Source: Pseudomonadota bacterium (lineage in GTDB: Bacteria; Desulfobacterota; Binatia; UBA9968). Taken from it: DNA of 64,000 nucleotides. Below the pieces are notes generated by a model that did not search any database, was not told the DNA's origin, and saw only the letters and a program-made list of their open reading frames with translations. The position numbers and the translations under genes were made by a program. Shown in pieces: positions 1-8,414 of the stretch (its first letter is position 1; each line of letters starts with the position of its first letter). The stretch lies in NCBI GenBank assembly GCA_021324155.1, contig JAJPJQ010000049.1, forward strand, positions 178,287-242,286. Direction: 5' to 3'.

Positions 1-78
1 CTGCCCGCTCTGCGACGTCACGACCAGGTGATCGGTCATGAGCGGCGCGAGCATCTTCAGGCATTCGCCGCGCGTCAT
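1..78 (-). CDS. ThDP-dependent decarboxylase, beta (PP-domain) subunit, partial
   Basis: Only the first 26 codons lie in the window and the gene runs off the left edge. The ATG overlaps the TGA of the alpha-subunit gene (ATGA), the usual coupling for sulfopyruvate/phosphonopyruvate decarboxylase halves. The start reads MTRGECLKMLAPLMTD and then HLVVTSQSGQ, which resembles the N-terminus of ComE-like beta subunits. The identification rests mainly on the partner upstream. Confidence 0.6.
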   Translation of the reverse strand, partial: MTRGECLKMLAPLMTDHLVVTSQSGQ

Positions 79-581
79 AGCGAGAAGTCCCCCGCGAACA
101 GCAGCGCCGACGGCCCGCGCAGCGCGTTGGCGGCGCGCACGGCGTTCTTGATCTTCGTCTCCAGACCGTCGCCATTCTCGATCACTGCGTGGGGAATCGC
201 GAGCGCCTCGAGCACCGGACGAGCGTAGGCGCCGATCGTCGAATAAAGAAAGCTGTTCCGCTGGTCCTGGAAGCCGCCGAGAAATCCGACGACGAGCAGC
301 AGCGGCACGCCGAGCTGCTTCCCGACGGTGACGAGCGAATAGCACGAAACGTAGATGCCGGTGCTCTCGATGTAGCACGCCGCCTGCTTGCCGCCGAGCG
401 TCGCGCCGGCCGCGATCGTCACCGCCTCCTGCTCGCTGGAGACGGGCGCGAGCTGGAAGGATGAATCGCTTCGCATCAGCGGCAATATCTGGCTGAGGCG
501 CGTCTCGGGTAGGTAGCTCACGAAATTGACGCCTGCGTCGCTCAAGCCCGCGACGAGCCGCTTGGCGAGTTCCGCTTCCAT
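75..581 (-). CDS. ThDP-dependent decarboxylase, alpha (PYR-domain) subunit, sulfopyruvate decarboxylase-like
   Basis: The 168-residue protein is the isolated pyrimidine-binding domain of a split thiamine-diphosphate enzyme, as in ComD. The segment PVSSEQEAVTIAAGATLGGK carries the conserved Glu of this domain, followed by a long hydrophobic segment. Enzymes of this type decarboxylate alpha-keto acids (sulfopyruvate, phosphonopyruvate, pyruvate analogues). It is the fourth gene of the operon UbiD, Rieske, DapA-like, alpha, beta, so a keto acid released by the aldolase is a reasonable substrate (inference). The substrate cannot be read from the sequence. Confidence 0.8.
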   Translation of the reverse strand: MEAELAKRLVAGLSDAGVNFVSYLPETRLSQILPLMRSDSSFQLAPVSSEQEAVTIAAGATLGGKQAACYIESTGIYVSCYSLVTVGKQLGVPLLLVVGFLGGFQDQRNSFLYSTIGAYARPVLEALAIPHAVIENGDGLETKIKNAVRAANALRGPSALLFAGDFSL

Positions 582-611
582 GTTAACGTGCCGCCGACAG
601 CGTTGCCCTGT

Positions 612-1508
612 TTACGCCTCGGGCAGCACGCCCGCTTCTTTGAGCTCTTTAAACAACTGGTCGCGCGCCTCTTTGGGCATCGGCTGCGTCTCCCATTTCG
701 GAAAGCGCTTGACGGCGAATCCGCGCATGCGAAACACTTCGCCGAGCGCGGTGCGCCCATACTTGCGCAGCGCCGCGGCGACGAGCCGCGCCGCCGTGTT
801 GACGCGCTGCTGCAGACCGATCGCCTGCTCGAATCTTTTTTCATCGAGCGCGCGCCAGAGGCTCACGGATAATTCCGGCAGGAAGCTCGTCGGCGGATTG
901 ATCATGCCGGCGACGCCGAACGGCACGAGGCCGAAAAGATCGGCGTTGCCGGTAAAGACCGAGACGTCGGACGGAAAGAGCCGCACGTATTCGAGCAGCG
1001 CGCCCGCCCCGTAGGCGACCTTGATGCCGCGAATCGTCGGGATCTGCTCCTTCATCCGCTTGGCGAACTCCGGCGGCACGGAGATGCCGGAGTACTTCGG
1101 GTTCTCATAGATATAGATCGGCAGGCTGACGGCCTGCGCGACCTGTTTGTAGTGGGCAATGATCTCGTACTCGCTGTGATCGGAATAATAGTACGGCGGC
1201 ACAACGCCGACGGCGGAGGCGCCCTTCTCGGCCGCGTGGCGCGCAAGCTCGGCCGTGCTCTCGCCGTCGGCCGTGCCGACGTGAACGATGACGGGGAGCC
1301 GCCCGCGCGCTTCGCTGAGCGCGACTTCCGCCGCGCGCTTACGCTCCGGCAGCGACATCGCCGGCCCTTGGCCGGATGAGCCGAGCACGAATAATCCCTG
1401 CACCGCCGTCTTGACGTAGAAATCGACGAGTTGGCGCATCACGCCCTCGTCGACTCGTTGTTTTTCGTCGAACGGTGTGATGAGCGGGATCAGGACGCCT
1501 TTGACCAT
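612..1508 (-). CDS. DapA-family (DHDPS/NAL) aldolase or lyase
   Basis: The 298-residue TIM-barrel protein has the family landmarks: Schiff-base lysine K163 in RGIKVAYG and the catalytic tyrosine Y134 in PIYIYENP. Relatives include dihydrodipicolinate synthase, N-acetylneuraminate lyase and the hydratase-aldolases that release pyruvate from aromatic ring-cleavage products. A strong AGGAGG lies just before the ATG, and the gene follows the Rieske gene by about 10 bases. Its place between an aromatic-ring oxygenase and a keto-acid decarboxylase favours a catabolic aldolase over lysine biosynthesis (inference). Confidence 0.88.
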   Translation of the reverse strand: MVKGVLIPLITPFDEKQRVDEGVMRQLVDFYVKTAVQGLFVLGSSGQGPAMSLPERKRAAEVALSEARGRLPVIVHVGTADGESTAELARHAAEKGASAVGVVPPYYYSDHSEYEIIAHYKQVAQAVSLPIYIYENPKYSGISVPPEFAKRMKEQIPTIRGIKVAYGAGALLEYVRLFPSDVSVFTGNADLFGLVPFGVAGMINPPTSFLPELSVSLWRALDEKRFEQAIGLQQRVNTAARLVAAALRKYGRTALGEVFRMRGFAVKRFPKWETQPMPKEARDQLFKELKEAGVLPEA

Positions 1509-1517
1509 ACGATCCTC

Positions 1518-2741
1518 CTATCGCGCCTTGCGCACGCCGGTGAACGAATCGAAATAAACGACCTCCGACGCTTTTTCTTGCGGCACCACGCCTTTGGGCC
1601 GTTCGCCCTTCTGCGCCGCGGCGATCGCCTCGCGAACGATGCGGCGAAACATGATGACGCCCTTGTCGGAAGTCGCGAGGCGCTCCTCGCGCTCGCCGAG
1701 AAGCCCCTGCGTCGACTGGCTCATGATGTCTTCCTGGCGCACGTTGCCTTTGAAGGGCATGTACTTCCGGCTGTCGTAGGCTTTGACTTCCTGCTTCGGC
1801 ACCTCGGCCGCGCGCATCGCCTTCAGCTTCTCGAAAAATTGCGGGTCGGAGCCGGTGTAGTAGTTCACCGTGTAGATCGTGAAGTGCTCGTCGTCGTTGG
1901 GGGTGAGGAACAGCACGTGCTCGCACTGCGAGCCTTCGGTCATAAGCTTCACCGCGTCAACCTTCGCGTGAACGAATTCCGTATCGCCGACTTGAATGAT
2001 GCTCGGCAGCGCGAGACTCATCGTATCGACGAACTCCGTCCCGGGCGTGGGGCCGGGCTTGGTCATGACGCCCTTCATTCCGTAGTCGGTCTCGACGAAT
2101 TGGAAATCCGGCATATCGGTGTAGCTGAAGAACTGATCGCCCCACGCCTGCTCGCCATAGCCCGTATGGCGGTGGAGAATGCAGATGTGACACGGATCGG
2201 CGGAGTTCTCGAAGAAGTTGAACCAATTGTAGTCGTTGGTGCGCACCGGCTCGATCTGCCGCATGCCGCCGCGGTCGACGAGGCACGAGTAGCGCGGCAG
2301 CGGCGGCGCCGGCTGCGGGCCCAGATAGGCGAAGATGAGGCCGCCAAGCTCCTGTACCGGATACGAGAGGTGCTTCACTTTTTGGCAGAAAATGCTGTCC
2401 TTCGGCTCGGCCGGCTGCTCGAGGCATTGGCCGCTCACGTCGAAGAGCCAGCCGTGGTACGGGCAGCGAATGCCGCGGTCTTCGATATCGCCGTATTCGA
2501 GCGACGTGCCGCGGTGCGGGCAGTGAAGACCGACGAGACCGAGACGGCCGTTCAGATCGCGGAACAATACGAGCTCTTCGCCCAAAACTTTAACGGCCTT
2601 CGGAATATCGTAGAGCTCTTCCGCCGCGCTGACGACGAACCAATATTTTCTCAGCCATTCGCCGGCCGGCGTGCCGGGGCCGACGCGCGGAATGTCCGCG
2701 AGCGAAACCTGTTTTAATTTTCTCGCGCTGCTTGTCTTCAT
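1518..2741 (-). CDS. Rieske [2Fe-2S] aromatic oxygenase, large subunit
   Basis: The 407-residue protein has an N-terminal Rieske domain with C74-x-H76 and C93-x2-H96 (CPHRG ... CPYHGW). A C-terminal catalytic domain carries the mononuclear iron ligands D182-x2-H185-x4-H190 in ADPCHICILH. Family members (phthalate dioxygenase, vanillate demethylase, carbazole dioxygenase type) activate O2 for ring dihydroxylation or O-demethylation and need electrons from a separate reductase. No reductase or small subunit is encoded nearby. It lies 16 bases after the UbiD gene in the same operon. The start has no convincing Shine-Dalgarno. Confidence 0.92.
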   Translation of the reverse strand: MKTSSARKLKQVSLADIPRVGPGTPAGEWLRKYWFVVSAAEELYDIPKAVKVLGEELVLFRDLNGRLGLVGLHCPHRGTSLEYGDIEDRGIRCPYHGWLFDVSGQCLEQPAEPKDSIFCQKVKHLSYPVQELGGLIFAYLGPQPAPPLPRYSCLVDRGGMRQIEPVRTNDYNWFNFFENSADPCHICILHRHTGYGEQAWGDQFFSYTDMPDFQFVETDYGMKGVMTKPGPTPGTEFVDTMSLALPSIIQVGDTEFVHAKVDAVKLMTEGSQCEHVLFLTPNDDEHFTIYTVNYYTGSDPQFFEKLKAMRAAEVPKQEVKAYDSRKYMPFKGNVRQEDIMSQSTQGLLGEREERLATSDKGVIMFRRIVREAIAAAQKGERPKGVVPQEKASEVVYFDSFTGVRKAR

Positions 2742-2757
2742 GAATCGATCTTCGCAA

Positions 2758-4134
2758 TCAGCTAAGGCCGTATTCTTTCCAGCGCCTGAGCACCTCCGCG
2801 CGCATCTCCTCGGTCGGCTCGGCGACCTGGCCGCGAAATCCTTCCTTGATCGTGCAGTCGGCCATCATTTTCGACGTGACGCCGTCTTTGGTGGCGGAAG
2901 GCTCGAGGCTGCTCGTGATCGAGCGCGGGATCACGAACATGTCCGTCGCCGGCTGAAAGCGCGTCGTCATGGCCCAGAGAATCTCGTTCGGATCGTAGAC
3001 GTTCACGTCCTCGTCGACGACGATGACGTGCTTCCACTTGCCGCTGCGCGTGTACAGCGACGATGCAAGGAGATTATTCATCAGGCCGGGGCGGATCAGG
3101 CGCTTTTCCACCTGGAGCACAAGCACGATCGAGACGCCCCACGGCGGCGCGTAGGCTTTTTTCAAGACCGGATACGCCGGCTTGAGCTCCTGATAGGCGG
3201 CGACGCCGTAGGTGAGCGCGTCGATATACAAATGCTCGTGCGGCGGCTTGCCGAGCCAGATATTGTGATAAATCGGATTTTTCCGGTGCGTGATCGCCTT
3301 GATCGTCATGACGCGCTCGTTCGGCACCATCTGCGTCGTGTAGCCGCAGAACTCGCCGAACGGCCCCTCGTTGCCGGTCTTCGCCGGGATCGTCATCTCG
3401 CCTTCGAGAACGATCTCGGCGAGCGCCGGCACTTCGATATCGACGGTGCGGCACTTGACCACCTCCACGGCTTCGCCGACGAGGCCGCCGGCGATCGCGA
3501 GCTCGTACACGCCGATGCGCGGCTCGAACTGGGAGGCGACGTAGACGGCCGGCGGCACGCCGATGCAAACCGCGACCTCAAACGTTTTCTGGCCGCGCTT
3601 TTCCGCGTTGCGGAACATGTCGTGGCCGTCGTGCCCGGGAGTGAGGCGGAGGTTCACCTCGTTCTTGTTGTTGAACATCATCCGATAGATCCCCATGTTC
3701 ATGCCGTACTCGGGATCTTTGATGATGACGTGGCCGGCGGTGATGTACGCGGCGCCGTCGCCGGGATTGTTCGTGCAGATCGGGAGCTTGGTCAGGTCGA
3801 CCTCGGTCCCTTCCATCACGACCTCCTGGCACGCGCCTTTGGACACGAGGCGCGGCGCGATCGCGTTGTCGGCGCGCTTCACCGTCTCTTCGAAAACGTT
3901 CTCCGGCGTCAAGCCGAGGGCCATCGCGACGCGCTTTTCGCCGAACAGCAGTTGTCCGACGACCGGAATTTTCGAGCCTTTGACGTTCTCGAACAGCACC
4001 GCCGGGCTGCCGGGGCGCTCGTTCAAAATTTTGCAGATCGCTCCGAGCTCGTGCTTCGGATCGACCGGCGCGCTTATTTGCTTGAGCTCGCCCTCGCGCT
4101 CGAGGACGTCTAAAAACTGACGCAAATCCATCAT
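2758..4134 (-). CDS. UbiD-family decarboxylase (first of four)
   Basis: The 458-residue protein has the UbiD catalytic set seen in Fdc1/UbiD: an arginine in NMGIYR (R151) and the Glu pair in EGPFGE (E256, E261). These enzymes use prenylated FMN, made by UbiX, for reversible decarboxylation of aromatic or unsaturated acids. It is the promoter-proximal gene of the minus-strand operon and is divergent from the LysR gene, which probably regulates it. No UbiX is present in the window. The substrate is unknown; its neighbours suggest an aromatic acid. Confidence 0.92.
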   Translation of the reverse strand: MMDLRQFLDVLEREGELKQISAPVDPKHELGAICKILNERPGSPAVLFENVKGSKIPVVGQLLFGEKRVAMALGLTPENVFEETVKRADNAIAPRLVSKGACQEVVMEGTEVDLTKLPICTNNPGDGAAYITAGHVIIKDPEYGMNMGIYRMMFNNKNEVNLRLTPGHDGHDMFRNAEKRGQKTFEVAVCIGVPPAVYVASQFEPRIGVYELAIAGGLVGEAVEVVKCRTVDIEVPALAEIVLEGEMTIPAKTGNEGPFGEFCGYTTQMVPNERVMTIKAITHRKNPIYHNIWLGKPPHEHLYIDALTYGVAAYQELKPAYPVLKKAYAPPWGVSIVLVLQVEKRLIRPGLMNNLLASSLYTRSGKWKHVIVVDEDVNVYDPNEILWAMTTRFQPATDMFVIPRSITSSLEPSATKDGVTSKMMADCTIKEGFRGQVAEPTEEMRAEVLRRWKEYGLS

Positions 4135-4228
4135 AGAAAAATCATCCGTGGGCTAACCCCAGCACCATAGGCCGAACTTGAAATCGTGTCAATCTTGAAC
4201 TATTTAACCGTAGCTCAAGTTTTTCTTT
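4135..4228. promoter_or_regulatory. Divergent UbiD-operon / LysR intergenic region
   Basis: This 94-base spacer separates the UbiD operon from the LysR gene. It contains CTTGAA at 4178 and again at 4194, plus TCAAGTT at 4215-4221. AACTTGA at 4175-4181 and TCAAGTT at 4215-4221 form an inverted pair. LysR proteins usually bind such dyads next to their own gene and control the divergent operon. The site assignment is inference. Confidence 0.4.
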
Positions 4229-5104
4229 ATGGAATTGCGCCAACTGAAAAGCGTGTGTCTGATCGCGCAATACGGCACGGTTAAGGAGGCCGCGAAGCGA
4301 TCGTTTCTTACCTCGTCGGCGGTGTCGCTTCAGATCAAGATGCTCGAGCGCGAGCTCGGCATCAAGGTCTTCGAGCGGGCGGGAAAAAGGCTGGCGTTGA
4401 CGGCGAAAGGCGAGACGCTTTACCAGGACGCGCAGAAGATCCTCGACTCGGTCCGCGACGCAGTCGAGCGGACGGTCGCCGATACGGGAGAATTCTCGGG
4501 GAAGATCTCGCTGATCGCGCCCGCATGTCTCAGAAATTTTTACCTGCCGGCGATCGCGCGCTTTCGCGCCGCCTACCCGTCGATCCGGCTCACGATCCTC
4601 GCGCGCAGCCACCGCGACGCGCCGTCGACGGTCTATTCGGGAGAAGCGGACCTCGCGATGGGCATTTTCGAGCAGCTTCTGCCCGACCTCGAGAAGCTGC
4701 CGCTCGTCGCCCCGAAGCTCCGAGTGATCGTCATGCACAACCACCCGCTGGCGTTTAAGCGGCGCCTCTCGATGCGGGAGCTGGCCGAGCATCCGCTCGT
4801 GCTGCTGCAGCCGTCGATGACGACGCGCAAGGTGATCGACGGCGCGTTCCGGAAAGAGCGCTTAACGCTCAGGATCGGGATGGAGGCCGCAACCTGCGGC
4901 GAGATCAAGCGTTATGTGGCGAATCAGATCGGCGTCGGCGTCATCCACAACATCTGCATCGATCCGGAGGATACGAGCCGCTTCCGCTCGCTAAGCGTCG
5001 AGCGGATGTTTCCGCATCCCGAGGCGCAACTGATCTTTCATCGCGCGAAGAAATTCTCCGCGGGAGAAAAAAAGCTGATCGAGTTTCTGCAAACCGTGTC
5101 CTAG
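4229..5104 (+). CDS. LysR-family transcriptional regulator
   Basis: The 291-residue protein has an N-terminal winged helix-turn-helix (about residues 1-60, starting MELRQLKSVCLIAQYG and including SSAVSLQIKMLEREL) and a C-terminal substrate-binding fold (about 90-290). The length is typical. It is transcribed away from the UbiD-Rieske-DapA-ThDP operon, so it probably senses an aromatic or keto-acid inducer and controls that operon (inference). No Shine-Dalgarno is visible before the ATG. Confidence 0.9.
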   Translation: MELRQLKSVCLIAQYGTVKEAAKRSFLTSSAVSLQIKMLERELGIKVFERAGKRLALTAKGETLYQDAQKILDSVRDAVERTVADTGEFSGKISLIAPACLRNFYLPAIARFRAAYPSIRLTILARSHRDAPSTVYSGEADLAMGIFEQLLPDLEKLPLVAPKLRVIVMHNHPLAFKRRLSMRELAEHPLVLLQPSMTTRKVIDGAFRKERLTLRIGMEAATCGEIKRYVANQIGVGVIHNICIDPEDTSRFRSLSVERMFPHPEAQLIFHRAKKFSAGEKKLIEFLQTVS

Positions 5105-5126
5105 AACCGTGTCCTAGGACACGGTT
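5092..5126. repeat. 13-bp tandem repeat merging into a 22-bp perfect palindrome
   Basis: AACCGTGTCCTAG occurs at 5092-5104 and 5105-5117. From 5105 to 5126 the sequence is a perfect palindrome (AACCGTGTCCT then its complement). The first copy covers the last codons and stop of the LysR gene. The element lies between two convergent genes and could form a hairpin on either transcript, but no T-run follows. Confidence 0.75.
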
Positions 5127-5135
5127 TGCCGGTCT

Positions 5136-5609
5136 TTAAAACAGGAAGCCCCAGGCAACGATCGCGAGCGCCGTCCCTGCGAGCGCGCCCCAGCTCACGG
5201 CGTTCTTCCACAGGATCGCCATGTGCCGGCGGTGTTTCAGAGCCTCGAAGGGAATCAGCTTCGCCATTCCCCAGCGCGCGATCATGTAGCGTTCGCCGCT
5301 GTCGATGCCGACCGCTATCGGATCTTTTTCGACATCGTGCGCCCGCCACACTTCGATCTTATCGAAGCGCTCGCTGGCGCGGTAAATCTCTCTCGCGATC
5401 GTGTAGGGAATGCCGCCGCTGGTAGCCGGAGAAAACATGTGCACCAGGTTGTGCACGGCCGAGCGGTCGAGCGCGTGCGATCTCACCGGCAGAAAATATT
5501 TCCAAACTTCCCACTCCTCGGCGGATATCTTCGGATAAAGCTCGGCGGTCGCTTCACCGGCCTCGGCCGGAAACGCGCCCTTTTTCAATACATAACTCTC
5601 GGAGTACAT
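5136..5609 (-). CDS. Hypothetical protein with C-terminal membrane anchor
   Basis: I do not recognise the family. The 157-residue protein starts MYSESYVLKKG. I chose this ATG over an upstream in-frame one because GAAAGGAGA precedes it at good spacing. Most of the chain is soluble, with patches such as ISAEEWEVWKYFLPVRSHA. The last 25 residues are a hydrophobic helix (SWGALAGTALAIVAWGFLF). It converges with the LysR gene and is about 140 bases downstream of the flavin oxidoreductase gene on the same strand. Confidence 0.6.
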   Translation of the reverse strand: MYSESYVLKKGAFPAEAGEATAELYPKISAEEWEVWKYFLPVRSHALDRSAVHNLVHMFSPATSGGIPYTIAREIYRASERFDKIEVWRAHDVEKDPIAVGIDSGERYMIARWGMAKLIPFEALKHRRHMAILWKNAVSWGALAGTALAIVAWGFLF

Positions 5610-5752
5610 CGCGCTCTCCTTTCGGATGTTTTCTTGGCTAACTATTTTTGAATAGCGCGATGGTTTAAAACGCCAAGGGTGCCCGCCTCGGGTCATTCCC
5701 TGCTTTGGACCAATAAAATTACCGGAGGAAGGGATCAGGACTGTGGATAAAT

Positions 5753-7096
5753 CTAGCCGGCGGACATCGCGTCGAAGATGGCGCCGCCGAGCGTGGGGAA
5801 AACGTAATGCGCGGACGCGAGAGTCGAGCGCGTGACGCCGCCGAGAATCGCCGTCGAAGCGATCTGGATGATATCCTCGGCCTCGGCGCCGATCACGTGT
5901 ACGCCGAGCAAGCGGTCGCTTTTCTCGTCGTAGATAATCTTGACGAGGCCTTCGGCCTCCTCGCGCACGCCGGCGGCGGGATTGGAGCTGAACGGCATCC
6001 TACCCGCTTTGACGGCGGCGCCCGTCGCGCGCGCCTGCTTTTCCGTGAGTCCCACCTGGCCGATCGCCGGGATGGTGAAAACCGCGGTTGGAAAAACCGT
6101 GAAATCGACTTTGCGGTGATTGCCCTTCACGGCGTTTTCTGCCGCCAGCACGCCTTCGTACCACGCGACCGGCGTATGCTGGTGCTGCCCCGCCGCGTCG
6201 CCGGCGGCGTAGACGTTGCCATTGCTGACCGACTGCAGATGTTCGTTAACCTTCACGGCGCTGCGGTCGAGCTCGATGTCGGCTTTTTGCGGTTCGAGCG
6301 CCGGCGCATTCGACGGCCGGCCGGTCGCAAGCAGCACCTGATCGGCGGCAAAACGCTGAGACCGGCCGGCTACTTCGGCTTCGACGCTTTTATCGTCGCC
6401 GATTCGCTTCACTTTGGCGTCGGTCACGATTTCTATCCCCGCCGCCTTGGCGATTTCGAGGAGCGATTTGCGGATATCGTCGTCGAGCGCGGGCGCGATC
6501 TCGGAACCCGCCTGAAGAATAGTCACTTTGCTGCCGGCGCGCGCGAGCGCAAAGCCGAATTCCAGGCCGATGAAACCGCCGCCGATGACGACGAGCTGCT
6601 TCGGCTGCTGCTTTAAATGGATCAGCTCATCGCTCGTGATCCCGCGCTCGGCGCCGGGGATTCCGGGCCGCGAGGGCTTCGAGCCGGTGGCGATAACGAA
6701 TTTGTTGCCCGAGAGTTTTTTGCCGTCGACGGCGATTTCCTGCGGACCGGTGAACTTGGCTTCGCCGCGGATCACCGATATGCCCAATTTTTCGAGGCCG
6801 CGCTCTTTTCCCTCCGACCAACTGGCGACGAGGCGGTCCTTGCGCTCGATGACTGCGGCCCAGTCGAAAGCGATATGCTCGGTTCCCTTGAGACCCAACC
6901 GGCCGGCGTTGCGCGCGCGCCAGTAAAGCTCGACGGTGCTCACGAGCACCTTTTTGGGGATTCAACCGCGGGCGAGGCAGGTGCCGGCGAAGCTCTCCTC
7001 TTCGACAATCGCCGTGCGGGTGCCCAGCTTCACTGCGGCTTTGGCGGCGTTAGTGCCCGCGGTGCCGCCGCCGATAACGATTAGATCGTAATCCAT
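5753..7096 (-). CDS. Flavin disulfide oxidoreductase, candidate selenoprotein with in-frame TGA at the redox cysteine
   Basis: Read from ATG 7096 the chain is 447 residues, the usual size for the dihydrolipoamide dehydrogenase / mercuric reductase family. The N-terminal FAD motif is VIGGGTAGTNAAKAA. The redox-active site reads GTCLARG-(TGA)-IPKK: Cys40, four residues, then TGA as codon 45, exactly where the second redox cysteine belongs. After the TGA the frame stays open to 5753, with an NAD-binding motif (VVIGGGFIGLEFGFAL) and a dimerisation domain ending HYVFPTLGGAI. The catalytic C-terminal His-Glu pair is only partly conserved (His present, Glu not obvious). The TGA is either selenocysteine or a one-base nonsense change from TGC/TGT. 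If translated only from the GTG at 6949, the protein would lack the FAD-binding N-terminus and be dead. Confidence 0.8.
6935..6950 (-). promoter_or_regulatory. Candidate bacterial SECIS hairpin
   Basis: On the minus strand, 11 bases after the TGA (6964-6962), lies GGTGCT-CGTG-AGCACC: a perfect 6-bp stem (7 bp if the closing C-G also pairs). The tetraloop has G as its second base. The apical loop starts 17 nucleotides after the TGA. Known bacterial SECIS elements are stem-loops inside the coding region shortly downstream of the UGA with a G among the first loop bases, so position and shape match. It is visible in the sequence; the function is inference. Confidence 0.6.
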
Positions 7097-7117
7097 GAAC
7101 CTGCTTTAACGCCGACG

Positions 7118-8290
7118 TCACGCGTGTCTAGGGATGTGATACGTAACGGAGCCGGCCTTCTCGGCGCGGAGCGAGGCTTCGAGCGCGGTGTCGATGATCG
7201 GATGATCGGGGTCGCGCATGACGTTCAGCGGATCCTCGCCGCGGCGGACTTTTTCGATCTCGTTGCGGAGCATGTCGCGCAGCATGACGACGCCGTGATC
7301 GGAAGTCGCTAGGCGCTCGCGCGCGCGGTTGGCGATCGGGCCCTGCGTCTCCCACGCCATGAAATCCTGCCCATCGACCTCTGTCATAGTATACCTGGCG
7401 ACGGGATGAGCCCCGTTCGCCGGCACCTTGAACGGTTTCCGGTAGTCGACCGGCACCGCGTCGCCGTTCGTGGGCTTGGGGCCCTCGCTGAACGGAACGA
7501 AGTGGAGATAAACCACCCAGGTGTGCTCGTCATCGATCGGCACGCGGATCTGTGTGCGGTTCGCCTGGCGCAGCAGATTGGGGAAGATGATGGGATGCTC
7601 CTCCATCGTCCCATCGGTAAAACAGCGCCGCTTCATGATGCCGTAGGGCACCTGGTAAAACTCATACTTTTCCAGGTCGTCGATCGTGCCGCGCGTCGTG
7701 CCGCGCACGGTGAAGCCGTTCGTCACGAGCTCCTGATGCAGAATATGCAGGTGCGTCGTGTCGACCGAATTCTCCATCGCCTGAAGCCAGTTGCAGTCTA
7801 GCGTCGGCAGCGCGCGAATCCAATGCCAGCCGTCGGTCCGCGCCCAGACATCGTATTTCGAGATCACCGGCGCGGGCTGCGGGCCCATATAGGCCCAATA
7901 AAGCCCGGCGAACTCCTGCGCCGGATAGGCTTTCTGTTTAACGGTTAAATGGAAGTTGCTGCCCTTCGGCTCCGCCGGACATTCGAGACAATTGCCTTTC
8001 GTGTCGTAGAGCCAGCCGTGATAGCAGCAGGAAATACCGCGCTCCTCGACGCGGCCATAAGAAAGCGACGCCCCGCGATGCGAGCAGCGGTCCTCCAAAA
8101 GACCGACGCGTCCCTGCTTGTCCTTAAACAGGACCAAATCTTCGCCGAGGATGCGCACGAACTTGACCGGCTTCTCCTCGGTAATATCCGAGGCGATCGC
8201 GATCGGATGCCAGTACCGGCGCAGCAGCTCGCCCGCGGGCGTCCCGGGTCCGACGCGCGTAAACATCTCGTTTTCTTCAGCTGTCAGCAT
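7118..8290 (-). CDS. Rieske [2Fe-2S] aromatic oxygenase, large subunit
   Basis: The 390-residue protein starts at ATG 8290, preceded by GGAGGTGATCCC; longer in-frame starts lack a ribosome site. The Rieske cluster ligands are C69-x-H71 and C88-x2-H91. The catalytic iron site is D177-x2-H180-x4-H185 in VDTTHLHILH. The opening MLTAEENEMFTRVGPGTPAG is typical of the phthalate-dioxygenase-like group. It is a monocistronic gene divergent from the bicupin operon at 8415 and probably shares its control region. No partner reductase is encoded nearby. Confidence 0.92.
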   Translation of the reverse strand: MLTAEENEMFTRVGPGTPAGELLRRYWHPIAIASDITEEKPVKFVRILGEDLVLFKDKQGRVGLLEDRCSHRGASLSYGRVEERGISCCYHGWLYDTKGNCLECPAEPKGSNFHLTVKQKAYPAQEFAGLYWAYMGPQPAPVISKYDVWARTDGWHWIRALPTLDCNWLQAMENSVDTTHLHILHQELVTNGFTVRGTTRGTIDDLEKYEFYQVPYGIMKRRCFTDGTMEEHPIIFPNLLRQANRTQIRVPIDDEHTWVVYLHFVPFSEGPKPTNGDAVPVDYRKPFKVPANGAHPVARYTMTEVDGQDFMAWETQGPIANRARERLATSDHGVVMLRDMLRNEIEKVRRGEDPLNVMRDPDHPIIDTALEASLRAEKAGSVTYHIPRHA

Positions 8291-8414
8291 GGGATCACCT
8301 CCGCCGCGATCCGTATGTATAGCTTGACATCGCGGCGAATAAAAGAGCCGCCGGGCGCGGGAACTTTCTGACGCGAGAAGACTGTGATACAGAGCGACGT
8401 GGAGGTTTTTTCGC

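Noticed and set aside
1431..2717. Long plus-strand frame opposite the Rieske gene
   Set aside because: Shadow of the minus-strand Rieske gene: high-GC codon bias opens the antisense frame. No ribosome site or domain is seen.
2671..4113. 480-codon plus-strand frame opposite the first UbiD
   Set aside because: Antisense shadow, rich in His/Arg/Asp/Val with no recognisable fold, while the UbiD catalytic motifs are on the other strand.
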